NCBI GenBank assembly: GCA_963575745.1
Contig: CAUYUJ010021059.1
Coordinates: 457,584-521,583, forward strand
DNA from: Prorocentrum cordatum
Taxonomy: Eukaryota; Sar; Dinophyceae; Prorocentrales; Prorocentraceae
Direction: 5' to 3'
DNA: 64,000 nt
A program made the translations under genes and the position numbers. The notes beneath the pieces were generated by a model that was not told where the DNA came from, did not search any database, and worked only from the letters and a program-made list of their open reading frames with translations. Positions 32,262-43,800 of this stretch are shown one piece after another. Position 1 is the first letter of the stretch; the number at the start of each line of letters is the position of its first letter.

Positions 32262-33457
32262 TGGCGACAACCCATTCGAGGTAGACTGGGGTGAGGACAA
32301 TCCACCAGACAGGACCGTCTCCATGGTCGACAGTCCCCCGCAGCAGGCCGAGGAAGCCGAAACCAACGGCCCCAGCGACAGAGATGGCTCCCACAAGCGG
32401 ACAGTGCTGTGGACAGCCCCCCCCGCCAAGGAGGAAGCGGCCACTTGGGCGCCATGCGCGACGGCCCGCTTCCGGGAGGACATGGAAGAAGTCCGTGACA
32501 ACCGGAAACCAAGAGGGAAAGGGAGCAAGCCAGACTGCCGTCAGGAACCTATCCCGGACCTCGCAGCGCCAGCGCACGAGACCCGCCCGACGCCCAGCCC
32601 CCGGCAGGACAGCAGCCCAGAGAGACGGCCTCGCCCACAGGCAGAGCCACTCCCACCTCCACATCAAGACGACCCCCTGGGAGGGCCCCCTATGTACACG
32701 AGGTCCATCGACGAGGCCGACATCCAGAGGGACGGGCCAGCCCAAGAGAAAGTCACCAGACTACAGAAGACACTCGGTCGGAGGCGCATTCAACGGGGCG
32801 TGGACAGGTTGGGTCCGCAGGGCAGGCAGCCTGCAAGGTCTGCCTTGGGTCAGCATCCATTCGGGCCCCAAGAGGAACACAATGGAGCTGTGCGAAGAAT
32901 TCCTGCGGGCGTGGGAAGCTGCGGGCTACGGCGCCTATAAGTTGGTGAGGCACCACCATCTCCGGGTGGAGTGGCAAAAAGTCACCGAGAAATATCGTAG
33001 CCTGCTACAGCGCAGCGCAAGGACCAGCGCACCCATGGGGGCAAGACAGCGAGGGCCACCCATACCCTTGGTCCGACAGCAGCAGGACAGCGCCCGCCCC
33101 TCCGGTCCCACCCGACAGGGCAAGCCACCGCGAGCAGACCCAGTCCAGCACACACAGCGGGGCTTTGCAGCAGCACCCGCGGAGCAAGCCCAGAGCCGGC
33201 AACGCCGCCCCGCCAGCGTGCACCGACTACAGGGAGACCCTGGTCGGGGGCATCCAGCTCTGGAGCCCCATGGCGCCCAAGGCCGCGCTGGGAAGGGTGG
33301 GGCCACCAGGAGAGTTCATGGAGGGGCGCTACGCGGGGAAACAGGGAGAAAAGGACCGCCCCGAAAAGTGACGAGCAATGCGCTGACAAGCGGCAGCGAG
33401 GAAGGGAACTCGCGCGCGCTAGCCCGGCAGCTGGCCTGGCAGGGGCCCCCCGACTAG
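32255..33457 (+). CDS. Low-complexity tail of the reading unit
   Basis: One frame carries a proline/glutamate/arginine-rich stretch to about 32790. A second then carries FNGAWTGWVRRAGSLQGLPW, MELCEEFLRAWEAAGYGAYK and VEWQKVTEKYRSLLQ, followed by a basic, glutamine-rich end and a TAG at 33455-33457. The middle section looks like folded protein; the rest looks disordered. No family was recognised. Membership in the helicase gene is inferred from continuity and composition only. Confidence 0.4.
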
Positions 33458-33459
33458 GG

Positions 33460-34850
33460 CAGGGCCGACGCTACCAGAAGCCGCCAAGGCGCACGGCGTT
33501 GGGCTCCCGGGACAACGAGAAACCCCCTTCGCGGAAGACTTGCCGCGCCCGTATACCGAGGGATTGTCCTCCCCCTAGGACGGTCCCACCTCGGACGATG
33601 TCCTGCGGCTCTGGCCGCCCTCCCCCGCCTCTCGCTTCACTTTCCAGTTCCGCGGCTATCGGCTGCATCTCCCCATCCCTCGTCGCAACTTGCTATCAGT
33701 TGTCCTGCGGCTATCGGCTGCTACCCCCCTTCCTCGTCGCCACTGCTTCTACATTCAAAACCTGCTGCCATCGGCTGCTAACCCCCCTTCCTCGTCGCCA
33801 CAGGGGGGCGACTACCGCTGGGCCCCCCGCGCACTGGCAGGAAGAGTTGCGGTGGACCCCACGGCCACTGGGTTCCCACTAAGCGGCCACACCTGTCGGC
33901 ACAGCCAGCGACAGGACGTGTTTCACCGAGGCAGTGGGCCGCGGGGGCAGACTGATGTTACCTCCTGGGGTTGAGGTACACCCCCCACCACCGCGATAGT
34001 TCCTACGTTCTCGTGGGCCTTTAGCCCGCACGGCCGGCTGAAATAGTCCCGTCTTGGCCGCATTGACGGCCCGTGGAGCACCGAGCAGGCTCGCTTATGG
34101 CGTTTTCTCCCCACTTCTCGGCACGCTCCACCCAGTCACTTTGCCCGTGCCGTGTGCGGGCCGGGACGCATCGGACGCTGGCCGCGGCCCCCCCATGTGC
34201 CCCATCCTTTGGAGTCGGCAACGTGCAGTGACTTCCGCGTCGTCGCTCGCAGGAGCGACTACCACTTCTGACCCCCATACACATGGGCGTGTAGACAGCG
34301 CGGTCGGCATTTTTGGACTCATGGTTTGGCCGCTTGCCGGCCCGCAGCGGGCAGGGTCGACGGCCAAAGGCACCGCCCTGCCGTCTGAGCTAGATGTTGG
34401 CTCTGGCCACAGTTTGTGCCTCCTGGGAGCGGAGGTACCACGCCGCCATGGTACCTGCGGCCACCGCGGGCGCCCTCCCCTGTGGTTGGCTGAAATAACC
34501 CTTCCCACGCATTGACTGGGGGTGCGGGCCGTGAGAAGTATGCTCAGTGGCCCGAGCGTCCCCTGCGTGGCCTGCGTGCACGCTGGCCCACGCACTGGGA
34601 GTCAAGTGAGTGGATTTGCCACGCTTCCCCTTAGGTTTGTGCTGCCCATCTCTCCCTGCGCCCCCTGGCAGTCGGTACTCCACCTGCGGGTCCGACCTGT
34701 TTCCGCCTGGCCCCCTTCTGCTGGCATGCGCTCAGCGGCTTTCGGGGTCCGCGTGGTGGCGCCAGGGCTTCAGCTGTCCCCACCGCGGTTGCCCTTTTCT
34801 GCTGACACATGCTCGGCGGCTGGGCTCGCGTCCGGTTCGCTTCCACCCGC
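33460..34850. other. Unrecognised DNA with small direct repeats
   Basis: Three diverged copies of a CGGCTATCGGCTGC / CCTTCCTCGTCGCCAC segment occur at 33651-33812. A GGCTGAAATA...GCATTGAC segment occurs at about 34038 and 34490. No gene was recognised on either strand. Confidence 0.4.
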
Positions 34851-34859
34851 GGGCTGAAC

Positions 34860-36060
34860 CGTGGCCGTCTCTTTTTATTATCTGCAGGTGCAGTCTGCGC
34901 GATGTCGCGCCAATTATCTGTCGTTGTGCCCCAGCCTCGGCCACGCCGCCCTCTGGACTTCTCCTTGCGGGCCGCGAATCCAAAAGTATCCCCACCAGTT
35001 TCCACCTGGGGCCTCGGCCGGCGCTTAGCCGTCGCCTCGCGCGCTGCACTTCTCTATTTTTCCCGCGTTTCCTCTGCCGAATTAGTCTCTGCGTAGCCCG
35101 CTTTGACCTGACTCGCCGCCGGCGCGCTCGCCCGCGGCCGCTGACCAAAAAGCATCCCCACCAGCAGCGCTGCCTGCCTGACTCACACCGAACGATCGAC
35201 CTCAACGTGTTTATGGTCGCGCCGCCGCGTCATTTTGGCTGCGCGTATCTGCTGGTCGCCACCGGAATTTCCAACGCCGCCCGGTTTGGGAGTATCGGTT
35301 ATGGCTCTCATTTTGCCCGCTCGCTCGCTTCGTTTGCCTTTCTTTTCCCGCTGCGTAGTCGCGGCCCGACTAGTGTTCGGACGGCTTTCGACCCGCCTCG
35401 CGAGCCTGTTGACCAACAAGTATCCCCACAATTGAATGGTGCTGCGGCGCGCTCGATGAGGTCAGGTGCCCCCTGGCCTGCTCCTGGCTGGTGTCGACCC
35501 CTACTGATGACCAGAAGGTTCCAGTGGGTCTCCCGCTACACTGCCTACCTTACGGTGCCTGGTCCTCGGGTTCGGCAAATGTGGCTCTGTACGCTCGTTG
35601 GCCGACGTTCTCCTGCATGGACTTCGCTTTCGACAAGTGTTACAGGTTTTACTGCCGTTTGCAGTCTTGTCGGTGATGAGGTTGCCCCTTTTTCATTCTT
35701 GCGCCGACACGATGTTCTGGCACTTGTGTCGCCTACTTCACGGATGTCGTCTGGGTGTGCCTGTCGGTCTAGTTCGTCTCTGACGGTGCTGTCTGCCTGA
35801 CTCACACCGAACGATCGACCTCTGCGTGTTTATGGTCGCGCCGCCGCGTCATTTTGGCTGTGCTTAGTTGCTGGTCGCCACCGGGATTTCCAACGCCACC
35901 GGGCTTGGGAGTATCGGTTATGGCTCTCCTTCTGCCCGCTCGCTCGCTTCGTTTGACTTTCTTCTCCTGCTGCGTAGTCGCGGCCCGACTAGTGTTCGGA
36001 CGGCTTTCGACCCGCCTCGCGAGCCTGTTGACCAAAAAGTATCCCCACCAGTCCATCCAG
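34860..36060. repeat. Duplicated ~260-bp segment with decayed copies
   Basis: 35175-35435 and 35797-36055 are close copies, sharing for example CACACCGAACGATCGACCTC, CGACTAGTGTTCGGACGGCT and CCGCCTCGCGAGCCTGTTGA, about 620 bp apart. More diverged partial copies end at about 35000 and 35165. All four end in a CCAA-AAG-ATCCCCAC motif. Both strands stay open, but differences between the copies change encoded residues freely, so no gene is called. Confidence 0.75.
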
Positions 36061-36119
36061 CAGTCCATCCAGAAGCAGATCGAGTTGACGTGGTCAGGGA
36101 AGTGTTGACGAGTGCAGTG

Positions 36120-36780
36120 TCACAACCTCCTTGGAAACGGCTTCTCGAAGGTATCTTGGAGCCATATTGGAGCTCTCTTGGGGTCCTCGCGGAGCCTCTT
36201 GAGGCACCCTTGAAGCCCTCTTGGGGCTCTCTGTCTGTGGGTGTCTGGGTGATATCTTGGGGTCGTTTCGGGCCCGACGGCTCAAAAAGGGGGGATATTA
36301 AATCCAGGCCCCCCTTCGGAGGCTCAGAAATGGCGTCTTGGTTTTGGATTTTTTTGGGGGCGCTCTTGGGGCGCCCTTTGGCCCCTCTTGGGGCCCTCAT
36401 GGGCCTCTCTTGGGGCTGTCTCGGGCCATTTGGAGGCCATGTGGAGGTTCCGCAAGCCAATCCGAAACGAAAAGGCGAAAAGCACGAACACTGATGTTCC
36501 GAAGGTTTTGAAGCTATGCTGGCTTCTTGGGGAGGTCCGTGGAGGGCTCGAAGAGCACTTGAAACAGTCTTAGTGCCGTCTTGAGGTCTCTTGGATGTGT
36601 ATCAGAGGTTCTCTTGAATCATCTTGAGCTATTTGGAGTAATACTGGATGCCGCCTTGAGCTCTCAGAGGCCCTTTTGGAGCCATCTTGGGCCATCTTGG
36701 CCGCTCGAACTCCTCGCGGGGCGCCCCTTCCAGGCCCAGGGGGGGTAGGGGGAGGGGCAAGACACCCCCTAGATAGCGAG
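36120..36780 (+). repeat. Family B copy
   Basis: Body words (GGAGCCTCTTGAGGCAC, TTGGGGCTCTC), a middle-type module at about 36455-36510, and a right-end module (CCTCGCGGGGCGCCCCTTCC, GGCCCAGGGGGGGTAGGG) at 36705-36760. Confidence 0.75.
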
Positions 36781-37224
36781 CTGTGAAGCCACTCCCACCC
36801 GCCATCCCAACACACAACTAACGCCCGAGCCTGAGCATGTTCAGCGGTCGTCTTTGGATGGGCAGTTGCGGGTCAGGGTGGGCTCCGGGAGGGGCCTGGT
36901 GACCGATCTTGAGCGGGTCTTGGTCTGGCGGGAGCGGGAGAGCCGCCGCCGTCTCAGCTGGACCTCGTCTTTGATATCCTCCGATCTGATGCCTTTGGTC
37001 CGAGCCCCAGGGCTCCCGACCCCGCTTCCCCGGGATAAATGTCCGTTTCGGATCTGTTTTGAACGGCCCTGGGACTTGATAGCGGGCCCCAGAGGACCAC
37101 ATCGAGGACACGCGGAGTGATAGGAAAATGACCCCAGGCGTCGTGATATGTTCTTGGCGTGGACCCCTGGAGGTCGGGACTCCTCCCGAAGAATTTTTTG
37201 TTCCCCAGTGGCATTCTTCTTTTC

Positions 37225-37400
37225 TTTACACACACACACACACACCGGATGACAGAGAAAGAGAGAGAGAGAGAACCTCCTCCATGATTGTCATCATTGC
37301 CATCATCATCACGATCACCATCCCATCATGGCCATCCTCCACCATCATCATCATCATCACACGTTCTCCGTTATTATCATCTTTAACAGCACTATCATCC

Positions 37401-37445
<45 letters not shown>

Positions 37446-37480
37446 CTATCACCGTCTACTCATGACCATCCACCATCCAC
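37225..37480. repeat. CA, GA and ATC microsatellites
   Basis: (CA)n at about 37226-37244, (GA)n at 37256-37275, then ATC-rich repeats to about 37450. Confidence 0.9.
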
Positions 37481-37524
37481 AATCATCATGTCTATCTTTC
37501 GCCACTGCCGTCCACCATCATGAC

Positions 37525-38705
37525 CTCGTCTGTGAGTGAGTAGCGAGGAAGTCTCAAGCGGGAGCCCCCTCCCTATGGGTTCCCACCTCAATATTGGAAT
37601 CCGAGGGGGTCACCGTAATATTTTACCTGGCATACCAATTGAGCACTCCAAGGGGGCAAATCGTGATGATGTCTCCAGTGCGGGTCTCGTCTGTGAGTGG
37701 CGAGCGAGGAAGTCTGAAGCTGGAGCACCCTCGCCATGGGGGCCCCATCTCCATGTTGGAATCCAAGGGGGTCACCGGAACATTCCACCACGCAAAGCAC
37801 TTGATCACCCCCAAGTGGGCGAACCGTGAGGATATCTAAAGCGGAGGCCTCGTCTCTGAGTGGATGGCGAGGAAATCTTAAGCTGGAGCTCCCTCCTTTC
37901 ATGTTGGAACCCGAGTGGGTCATCGGCATGTTTCACCAGGGATAGCACTTGAGCACCCCAAGGCGGCAAATCGTGAGGATGTCTCCAGCGCGGGTCTCGC
38001 TTGTGAGTGGATAGCGAGGAAGCCTTAACCGCGAGCCCCCTCCCTATGGGGGCCCTGAATTCAAAGAGGTCATCGGAATATTCCACCAGGCGTAGCTCTT
38101 GAGCACCCCAAAGGGGTACATGTCTCAAGCGGGTGCCTCGTTTGTGGGTGGATAGCGAGGCAGTCTCAGGCGGGAGCCCCCTCCTTATGGGGTCCCGACC
38201 CCCAAGTTGGAATTCAAAGAGGCCATCGGAATATTCCACCAGGCGTAGCTCTTGAGCACCCCAAGGGGGCAAGCCGTGAGGATGTCTCAAGCGGGGGCCC
38301 CGTTGGTGATTGGATAGCGAGGCATTCTCAAGCGGGAGCCCCCTTCTTTGTGGGGTCCCGACCTCACTGTAGGAATCTGATGGGGGTCATCGGAATATTC
38401 CACCAGGCAGAGCACTTGAGCACCCCAAGGAGGGCAAACCGTGAGGATGTCTCAAGCTGCAGTTTGAGACATCCACTCACAAGCGAAGCCCCAGCTAGCT
38501 GGGGCTTCGCTTGTGAGTGGATAGCGTGGAAGGCTAAAGCTGGAGCCCCTTCCCTATGAGGTCCCGACCTTCATGATTGAGTCCGAGGGGGTCATCATAA
38601 TATTCGACCAGGCGTAGCACTTGGGCACTTCGAGGGGCAAACCATGAGGATGTCTCAATCGGGGGCCTCGCTTGTGAGTAGATAGCGTGGAAGTCTCAAG
38701 CGGGG
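37525..38705 (+). repeat. Family C satellite, part 1 (~160-bp unit)
   Basis: Eight or more copies of a unit with GTGAGTGGATAGCGAGGAAG, CTCAAGCGGGAGCCCCCTCC, CATCGGAATATTCCACCAGG, CACTTGAGCACCCCAAG and GGGGGCAAACCGTGAGGATG. Starts are near 37529, 37688, 37852, 38008, 38139, 38302, 38508 and 38667. Confidence 0.9.
38446..38522. repeat. Two adjacent palindromes within family C
   Basis: 38471-38522 is a perfect 52-bp palindrome centred on AGCT at 38495-38498; each arm is 26 nt. Just upstream GATGTCTCAA (38446-38455) and TTGAGACATC (38464-38473) form a second inverted repeat. Together they show a short family C segment copied in the opposite orientation and then back. Confidence 0.95.
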
Positions 38706-38890
38706 GCCCCCTCTCTGAGAGTCGAGGAGGGGAAGAAGGAGGAAAAGGAATAGGAAAAGGAGGAGGAGGAATAATACGCAGACGAGGTGGAGGAGGAGGA
38801 GGCGGAGGAGGAGGAGGTGACGGATGATAATAATTTACGGAGGAGGAGGAGGAAGAGGAGAAGGCACAGTAGAGGGCGAGAGGAGGGCCT
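38705..38890. repeat. GGA microsatellite
   Basis: GGAGGA/GGAAGAA repeats with a short AT-rich interruption (AATAATACGC, ATGATAATAATTTACG). Confidence 0.85.
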
Positions 38891-38906
38891 TTGCCGGAGC
38901 GAGGAG

Positions 38907-38964
38907 GCAAGGGTGCGGTGCAAGCCAAACATGTTGCAAGGGTGCGGTGCAAGCCAAACATGTT
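38907..38964 (+). repeat. 29-bp direct duplication
   Basis: A segment beginning GCAAGGGTGCGGTGCAAGCC and ending AAACATGTT occurs twice without a gap, at 38907 and 38936. Confidence 0.95.
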
Positions 38965-39354
38965 CTCATGCGGGGTCTTGTCGTCGGAGGAAGTCATCTG
39001 GGATTGTTTTCTGACGGTCCCGGCCCAGGGACCGAACACAGGAAAAAAAACGCCGTCTTCATTTCTTCGAAAGACTGTTTTGCATTCACCCCGTAACGTC
39101 CGTTTGAGCGGGGCCGAGGGTGGGGCCTAGCCTTCGAGCGCCACAGCATGCTTGCGAGCACCACTACATGCCTGTCAGCACTGCAGGTGCCCGCGAGATC
39201 TGCGAAATGCCTGTCGGGGAACTGCTCCCCATCCCCACACCGCTTCGAGTCATGAAAACATGGCGACGGGCGGTCTTCCATCTACTTTCCCCCACATCCT
39301 AGGTGGGGTTTTTGCTTCCTGCTGGGCGCCCCGCGCAGGAAGAAGAACACCCCC

Positions 39355-39379
39355 ACATCATCATCACCATGATTACCGC

Positions 39380-39429
<50 letters not shown>

Positions 39430-39565
39430 CCATCACCATCACCATCACCATCACCATCATCATCATCATCATCATCAGCATCATCATCATCATCGCGCCA
39501 TCATCTTCACCACACATTGTTCTCACACTCACCATCACCATCACCATCTCCAGCATCATCACCAC
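39355..39565 (+). repeat. CAT/ATC microsatellite
   Basis: About 200 bp of ATC triplets mixed with ATCACC hexamers. The poly-His and poly-Ile frames are artefacts. Confidence 0.95.
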
Positions 39566-39689
39566 TCACACGCTGACACATTCATGCACTCCGCCTTCTC
39601 CTCTTCCTCCTACTTCTTCCCTCTTCCTTATTCTCATGCTTCCCTCCCCATCCTCTTCATTTCTCGTCATCATCATTATGATTACCACG

Positions 39690-41100
39690 CGTCCTCCCTT
39701 TGGGGTCCCCACCTCGCGTTACCAATCCGATCGTGTCACCCTATCCAAGCGGGGGCTTCGTCTGGTCACCGAATTGCGAGGAAGTCCCAGGCGGGAGCCC
39801 CCTCCCTATGGGGCGCGCACTTCATGTTGGGAATTCCCAGGCATAGCAATTGAGCACCCCAGAGGGGCAACTCGTGAGGATGTCCGGAGCGGGGCCCTCG
39901 TCGGTGGGTGAAGGTCGAGGAAGTCTCAGGCGCGAGCCCCCTCCCTATGGGGCCCGCATCTCATGTTGGCAATTCGAGCGGGTCATCATAATACTTTAGC
40001 AGGCAAAGTACTTGAGCGCCCCACGAGGGCAAATCGAGAGGAAGTCTCGAGCGGGGGGCCCTTCTGAGAGTGAACGTCGAGGAAGCTTTAGGCAGGAGCC
40101 CTATTTACGTTGGTACTTAGAGCGGGACATCGGGAGCACCCCAAGGGGGCACATCGACAGGGTTATTTGCGCGGGGGCCTCGTCTGCGAGTGAAACGCAA
40201 GGATGTCTCAAGCGGGCCCCCCACCCGCATTTCATGTTGGTAATCCGGGCGTGTCATCGGCAAACTCGACCAGGCATAGCAATGCAACGCTCCAAGGGGG
40301 CAAACCGTGTGGGTGTCTCGAGCGGGTGCCTCGTCTGTGAGTCAATCACGGGGGAATCTTGGGCGGGAGCCCCCTTCCCTAAGGGGGCCGCATTTCATGC
40401 TTGCAATTCGAATGGGTCATCGGTATATTCCATTTGGTATCACATTTGAGCACGAGCGGGGGCCTCGTCTGCGACTGAAGTTCGAGGAAGGCTCAGGCTG
40501 GAGACCCCTCTCAATGGGACCAACAGTTCATGTTGGTAATTTGGGCGGGTCATCCGAAAGTTCTACCAGGCGTAACAGTTAAACACCCCAAGGGGGCCAA
40601 TCGTGAGGATGTCTCGAGCGGGAGCCTTGAGTGACTTGCGAGGAAGTCTCAGCCCCTTCCCTATGGGGCCCGCATTTCATGCTTGTAGCTCGAGCGGGTC
40701 ATGGGAATCTTTCACCAGGCATCGCACTTGAGCACCCCAGGGGGGGGGAGGGGGGGGGGGGGGGGGCAAATCGTGAGGATGTCTCGAGCGGGGGGGGCCC
40801 TTCCCCATGTGGCCCCACACTTCACGATGGTTATCCGAGCGAGGCATTGGAATATTCAACCAAGCATAGTACTTCAGCGCCCCACAGGGGCAAATCGTGA
40901 GAATGTCTCGAGCAAGGGCCTCGTCTGTGAGCGAATGGCGAGGATGTCTCAAGCGGGGGTTCCCCTCCTTGGGCCCGCATTTCATGCTGGTAATCCGAAC
41001 GGGAGCGTCGCCTGTGGAGGGAGTTGTGAGGAAGTCTTAGGCGCGACCACCCTCCCTGTGGGGCCGCCAGATCACGTTAGCAATCCGAGCGGCTCATCCA
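39690..41100 (+). repeat. Family C satellite, part 2
   Basis: The same ~160-bp unit as at 37525-38705 (GGCGGGAGCCCCCTCCCTAT, AGCACCCCAGAGGGGCAACT, GTGAGGATGTC), more diverged, with a long G run at about 40741-40766. Confidence 0.88.
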
Positions 41101-41309
41101 AATCCTTTAACTATCATTGAAATTTTGTGTGTGTATGTGTTGGGGTTGTCCTGGCGGCTTGATCTAGCGCCCCAGCGGCCCGCGGGAATGGTCTCAGTGA
41201 CCTGGTCCGCGGGGTTGCCCCAATTGGGATCTGGCTGTCGGAGGACGCGCCCCAGCCGGCCGCGGCGGCGACGGCCCGACGGCGCCAAGGAAAATCGGCA
41301 TGAACTCCC

Positions 41310-41595
41310 GTGCAAGGTGAGCGGGGGAGGAGGTGCAGCAGGAGGATGAGGGGGAGGAGGAGGAGGCGGAGGAGGAGGAGGAGAAGGAGGAGGAGAAGGG
41401 GAGGGATGATGAGGAGGAGGAGGAGGAAGAGGAGGAGGAGGAGGAGGAGGAGGAGGAGGCGAAGGGAAAGAGGAGGAGGAGGAACAGGAGGAGGAGGAGG
41501 AGGAGGAGGGAAAGAACTACGTGGGAGGAGAAGGAGGAGGAGAAGGAAAAGGAGGAGGAGGAAGAGGAGGAGGATGAAGAGGAGGAGGCCGATCA
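41310..41595 (+). repeat. GGA microsatellite
   Basis: Nearly 300 bp of GAGGAGGA with GAAGGA variants, just before a family D chain. Confidence 0.95.
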
Positions 41596-41599
41596 AGGG

Positions 41600-42760
41600 G
41601 TTGGAGGAAGGCCTCGGCCAAAGCAGTCTGGAAAGTGCGAGGGGGAGACAGAAGGATGGCCTCCACTATCACGGGGACGACGCAAAATCATTCAGGATGA
41701 TCATCATGCGGGATCCTACCTTCGGGGCAATTGGCTTCCGGGGGCCCTTGCCGAGCTTCGGGACCCTCAAAAAATCATTCCGGCTGAAAGAACGATCCTG
41801 GGGAACGGGTCGAGACCTTTGGCAATTGACGTCGCGAAACAATCATGACGTCGGGGGTCTGGGAATGCCTGTGGTGGAACCCATGGGAACCGGGCCCTCC
41901 CCTCCCCCCGCGTACGTTCGGCACCATTACGTGGAAAGTGGGGGAGGGAAGGGGAGGGGGGCACACCCCGGAACGGATGTTACAGGCCCGCGTAACAAGA
42001 CCCTCTCCAGTGCGCTGGAGGTCTGGCGAGCTCTGGGCCTGGCGAGAGCCCCCAGAGGCGCCGTCTGGATCTCTGCAGCGCGTCGGAGGCCTGGGCAGAC
42101 GTCTCCGCGCGGCTGCAGAGGCCTCGGCCCCTTCCCCGGGGCAGCGGGCTCGTTCTGGACTGGTCCCGGGGCCCGGTGGCGCGCCCCAGAAGCCGAAATC
42201 GAAGAGCAGCGCCGGGATTTCCGGCCCGCCCGTTGTCCTCCAGAAGGCAGGCTGCGTCGGGGTCCGCTCCGCTGCCCTCGTTGCCACACCTGCAGTTCGT
42301 GAGCTGGGCGAGGCATTTTGTTCCTGACCCTGCGATCGGACGTTCCCCAAAAACTGCAACATCGCAACAACTCACGACCGGGGCTCTCGACCCAAGCTTC
42401 CTGCGGCAGTTTTTCGAGCCGCATCCATCTGTGATGGTCCTCGGGCCCGAAAGCAAGCGAAAACGCCCGTTGTGAAATTACATGCAAGCGAAAACGCCCG
42501 TAATTACATCGCCTGACCCAAACATCCAGCGCCACGATTTTTTCCGAGACACGGGCCTCCGACCTCTCAACCATTTCTCTGGGACCATTTCTTCCATCCG
42601 AGTCGTTCCTTGACGGTCCCGAGGCTTGGCAAGGAACCCGAGAGGCCGAAAACGACTACGGAAGTCCGCCTCGAAAAACGACGAAAACGCTTCAACATCG
42701 CGGGGGATCGTGGTCCGAGATGCCGCCATCCGTTTCGCTCGCGTAACCAGGGCTCTGCAC
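41600..42760. repeat. Chain of family D elements
   Basis: Copies with GCTTCCGGGGGCCCTTGCCG (41737), CTCGTTCTGGACTGGTCCCG (42149), TGATGGTCCTCGGGCCCGAA (42433) and CCTTGACGGTCCCGAGGCTT (42610). GGGGAACGGGTCGAGACCT (41800) matches 62157-62170. The long frames across the chain are not conserved between copies. Confidence 0.65.
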
Positions 42761-42764
42761 TGGA

Positions 42765-43740
42765 GCGGCGGTCATGGCCAGCACTGGGTCTCACAGCCGC
42801 GTCGGATCATGGGGCCAGCACGCGATCACGTCAGCCCCGCGGGGCTCCCCGAGGACGCCGCCCGCTGGGCTCCCGAGAGGGGTCGCGCGACCTGCCCGCC
42901 AACCCGGATGTGCGACTGCCGCAAGCTGCCGAGAGCCTTGGGATCGGGGGGTCCATGCAAGCGGGGGTCAGCCAGAGCGCCTGATCTTGCAGGATGCTGC
43001 GAAGCCAGTGCTGCAGTGACCTGTGCCAGTGCACAGGATGCTGCAGGATCTTGCAGGATTGTGCAATGCCTGGTTGGCCCAGGCTCGCATTGACCCAGGC
43101 CAGTAGATCCCTGAAGTTGGCCACGCTACAAAATGGATGCGGCCAAGTTCGGACGGGGCTAGGAAAAGGATCAATCCGCTCACAGCGGTCCGGAACGCTC
43201 TGACAAGGCCGCGGCGCCCGAGCTATTCTCCAGAGACGCCAGATTTCGAGAGGATCGATTTATCCTCACCCGGGTTTATCTTCGTCCTGGCTTCGCCTTA
43301 CAGGTACGATGCCAGCGCCGTGCTGCTGGGGCAGCCGCTGCACGGCGCGGGTGGCGAGCCCCCGGGGCCAGAGCGCGCCAGCGGCGCGTCCCGCCTGGCG
43401 CAGGGCGGGCGCGGTGCCTCAGCGGCGCCGCTGCTGGAGGCAGGGCCCGTTCTGACTCGATCGATCCGATCCGAGATCGTCTTCGATACCAGACCCTGGG
43501 GGCCCTGGGGCTCATTTCGACTCCTCCGACTCGGTTTGATTCAATCTCGATCGGTTCCGATGCGACTCGGCTTCAGATTCGGAGTCGGGCTTCGGTTTCT
43601 CCATGGAGGCCTTGCTAGCCTGCCGATTTCCGCCGATTCAACTTCTCCCGACTTGGCTGCCGATTTCCGCTGATCCGATTCATGTCGATCGCTGATCCGA
43701 CTTAATGATTGGATTCTGCGCTCTCCTGAGACCCCTCGAG
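42765..43740. other. Mixed DNA with two short-word repeats
   Basis: 42960-43075 repeats CTTGCAGGATGCTGC/GTGCAGTGACCTG words. 43440-43740 is built from GATTC/GGATC/TCGATC words (for example CTCGATCGGTTCCGATGCGA), which recur at 45560-45710 and 57120-57270. No gene was recognised. Confidence 0.45.
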
Positions 43741-43741
43741 T

Positions 43742-43800
43742 CATGAAATTAGCTTGGCGAGGGACCCAACCATATGCAGTTGTGAGTTAAGCAGTTGTGA
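43742..43800 (-). repeat. S-left module, reversed
   Basis: TTGGCGAGGGACCCAACCAT and ATGCAGTTGTGAGT are the reverse complement of the S-left module at the end of family A arrays. It marks the outer end of an inverted composite unit. Confidence 0.8.

Noticed and set aside
35228-35240. CATTTTGGCT, shared with the dinoflagellate spliced-leader sequence (also near 35848)
   Set aside because: Only about 10 bases match. The flanking CCGTAGC and CAAG parts of the leader are absent, and the match lies inside a duplicated non-coding segment. It could be chance.
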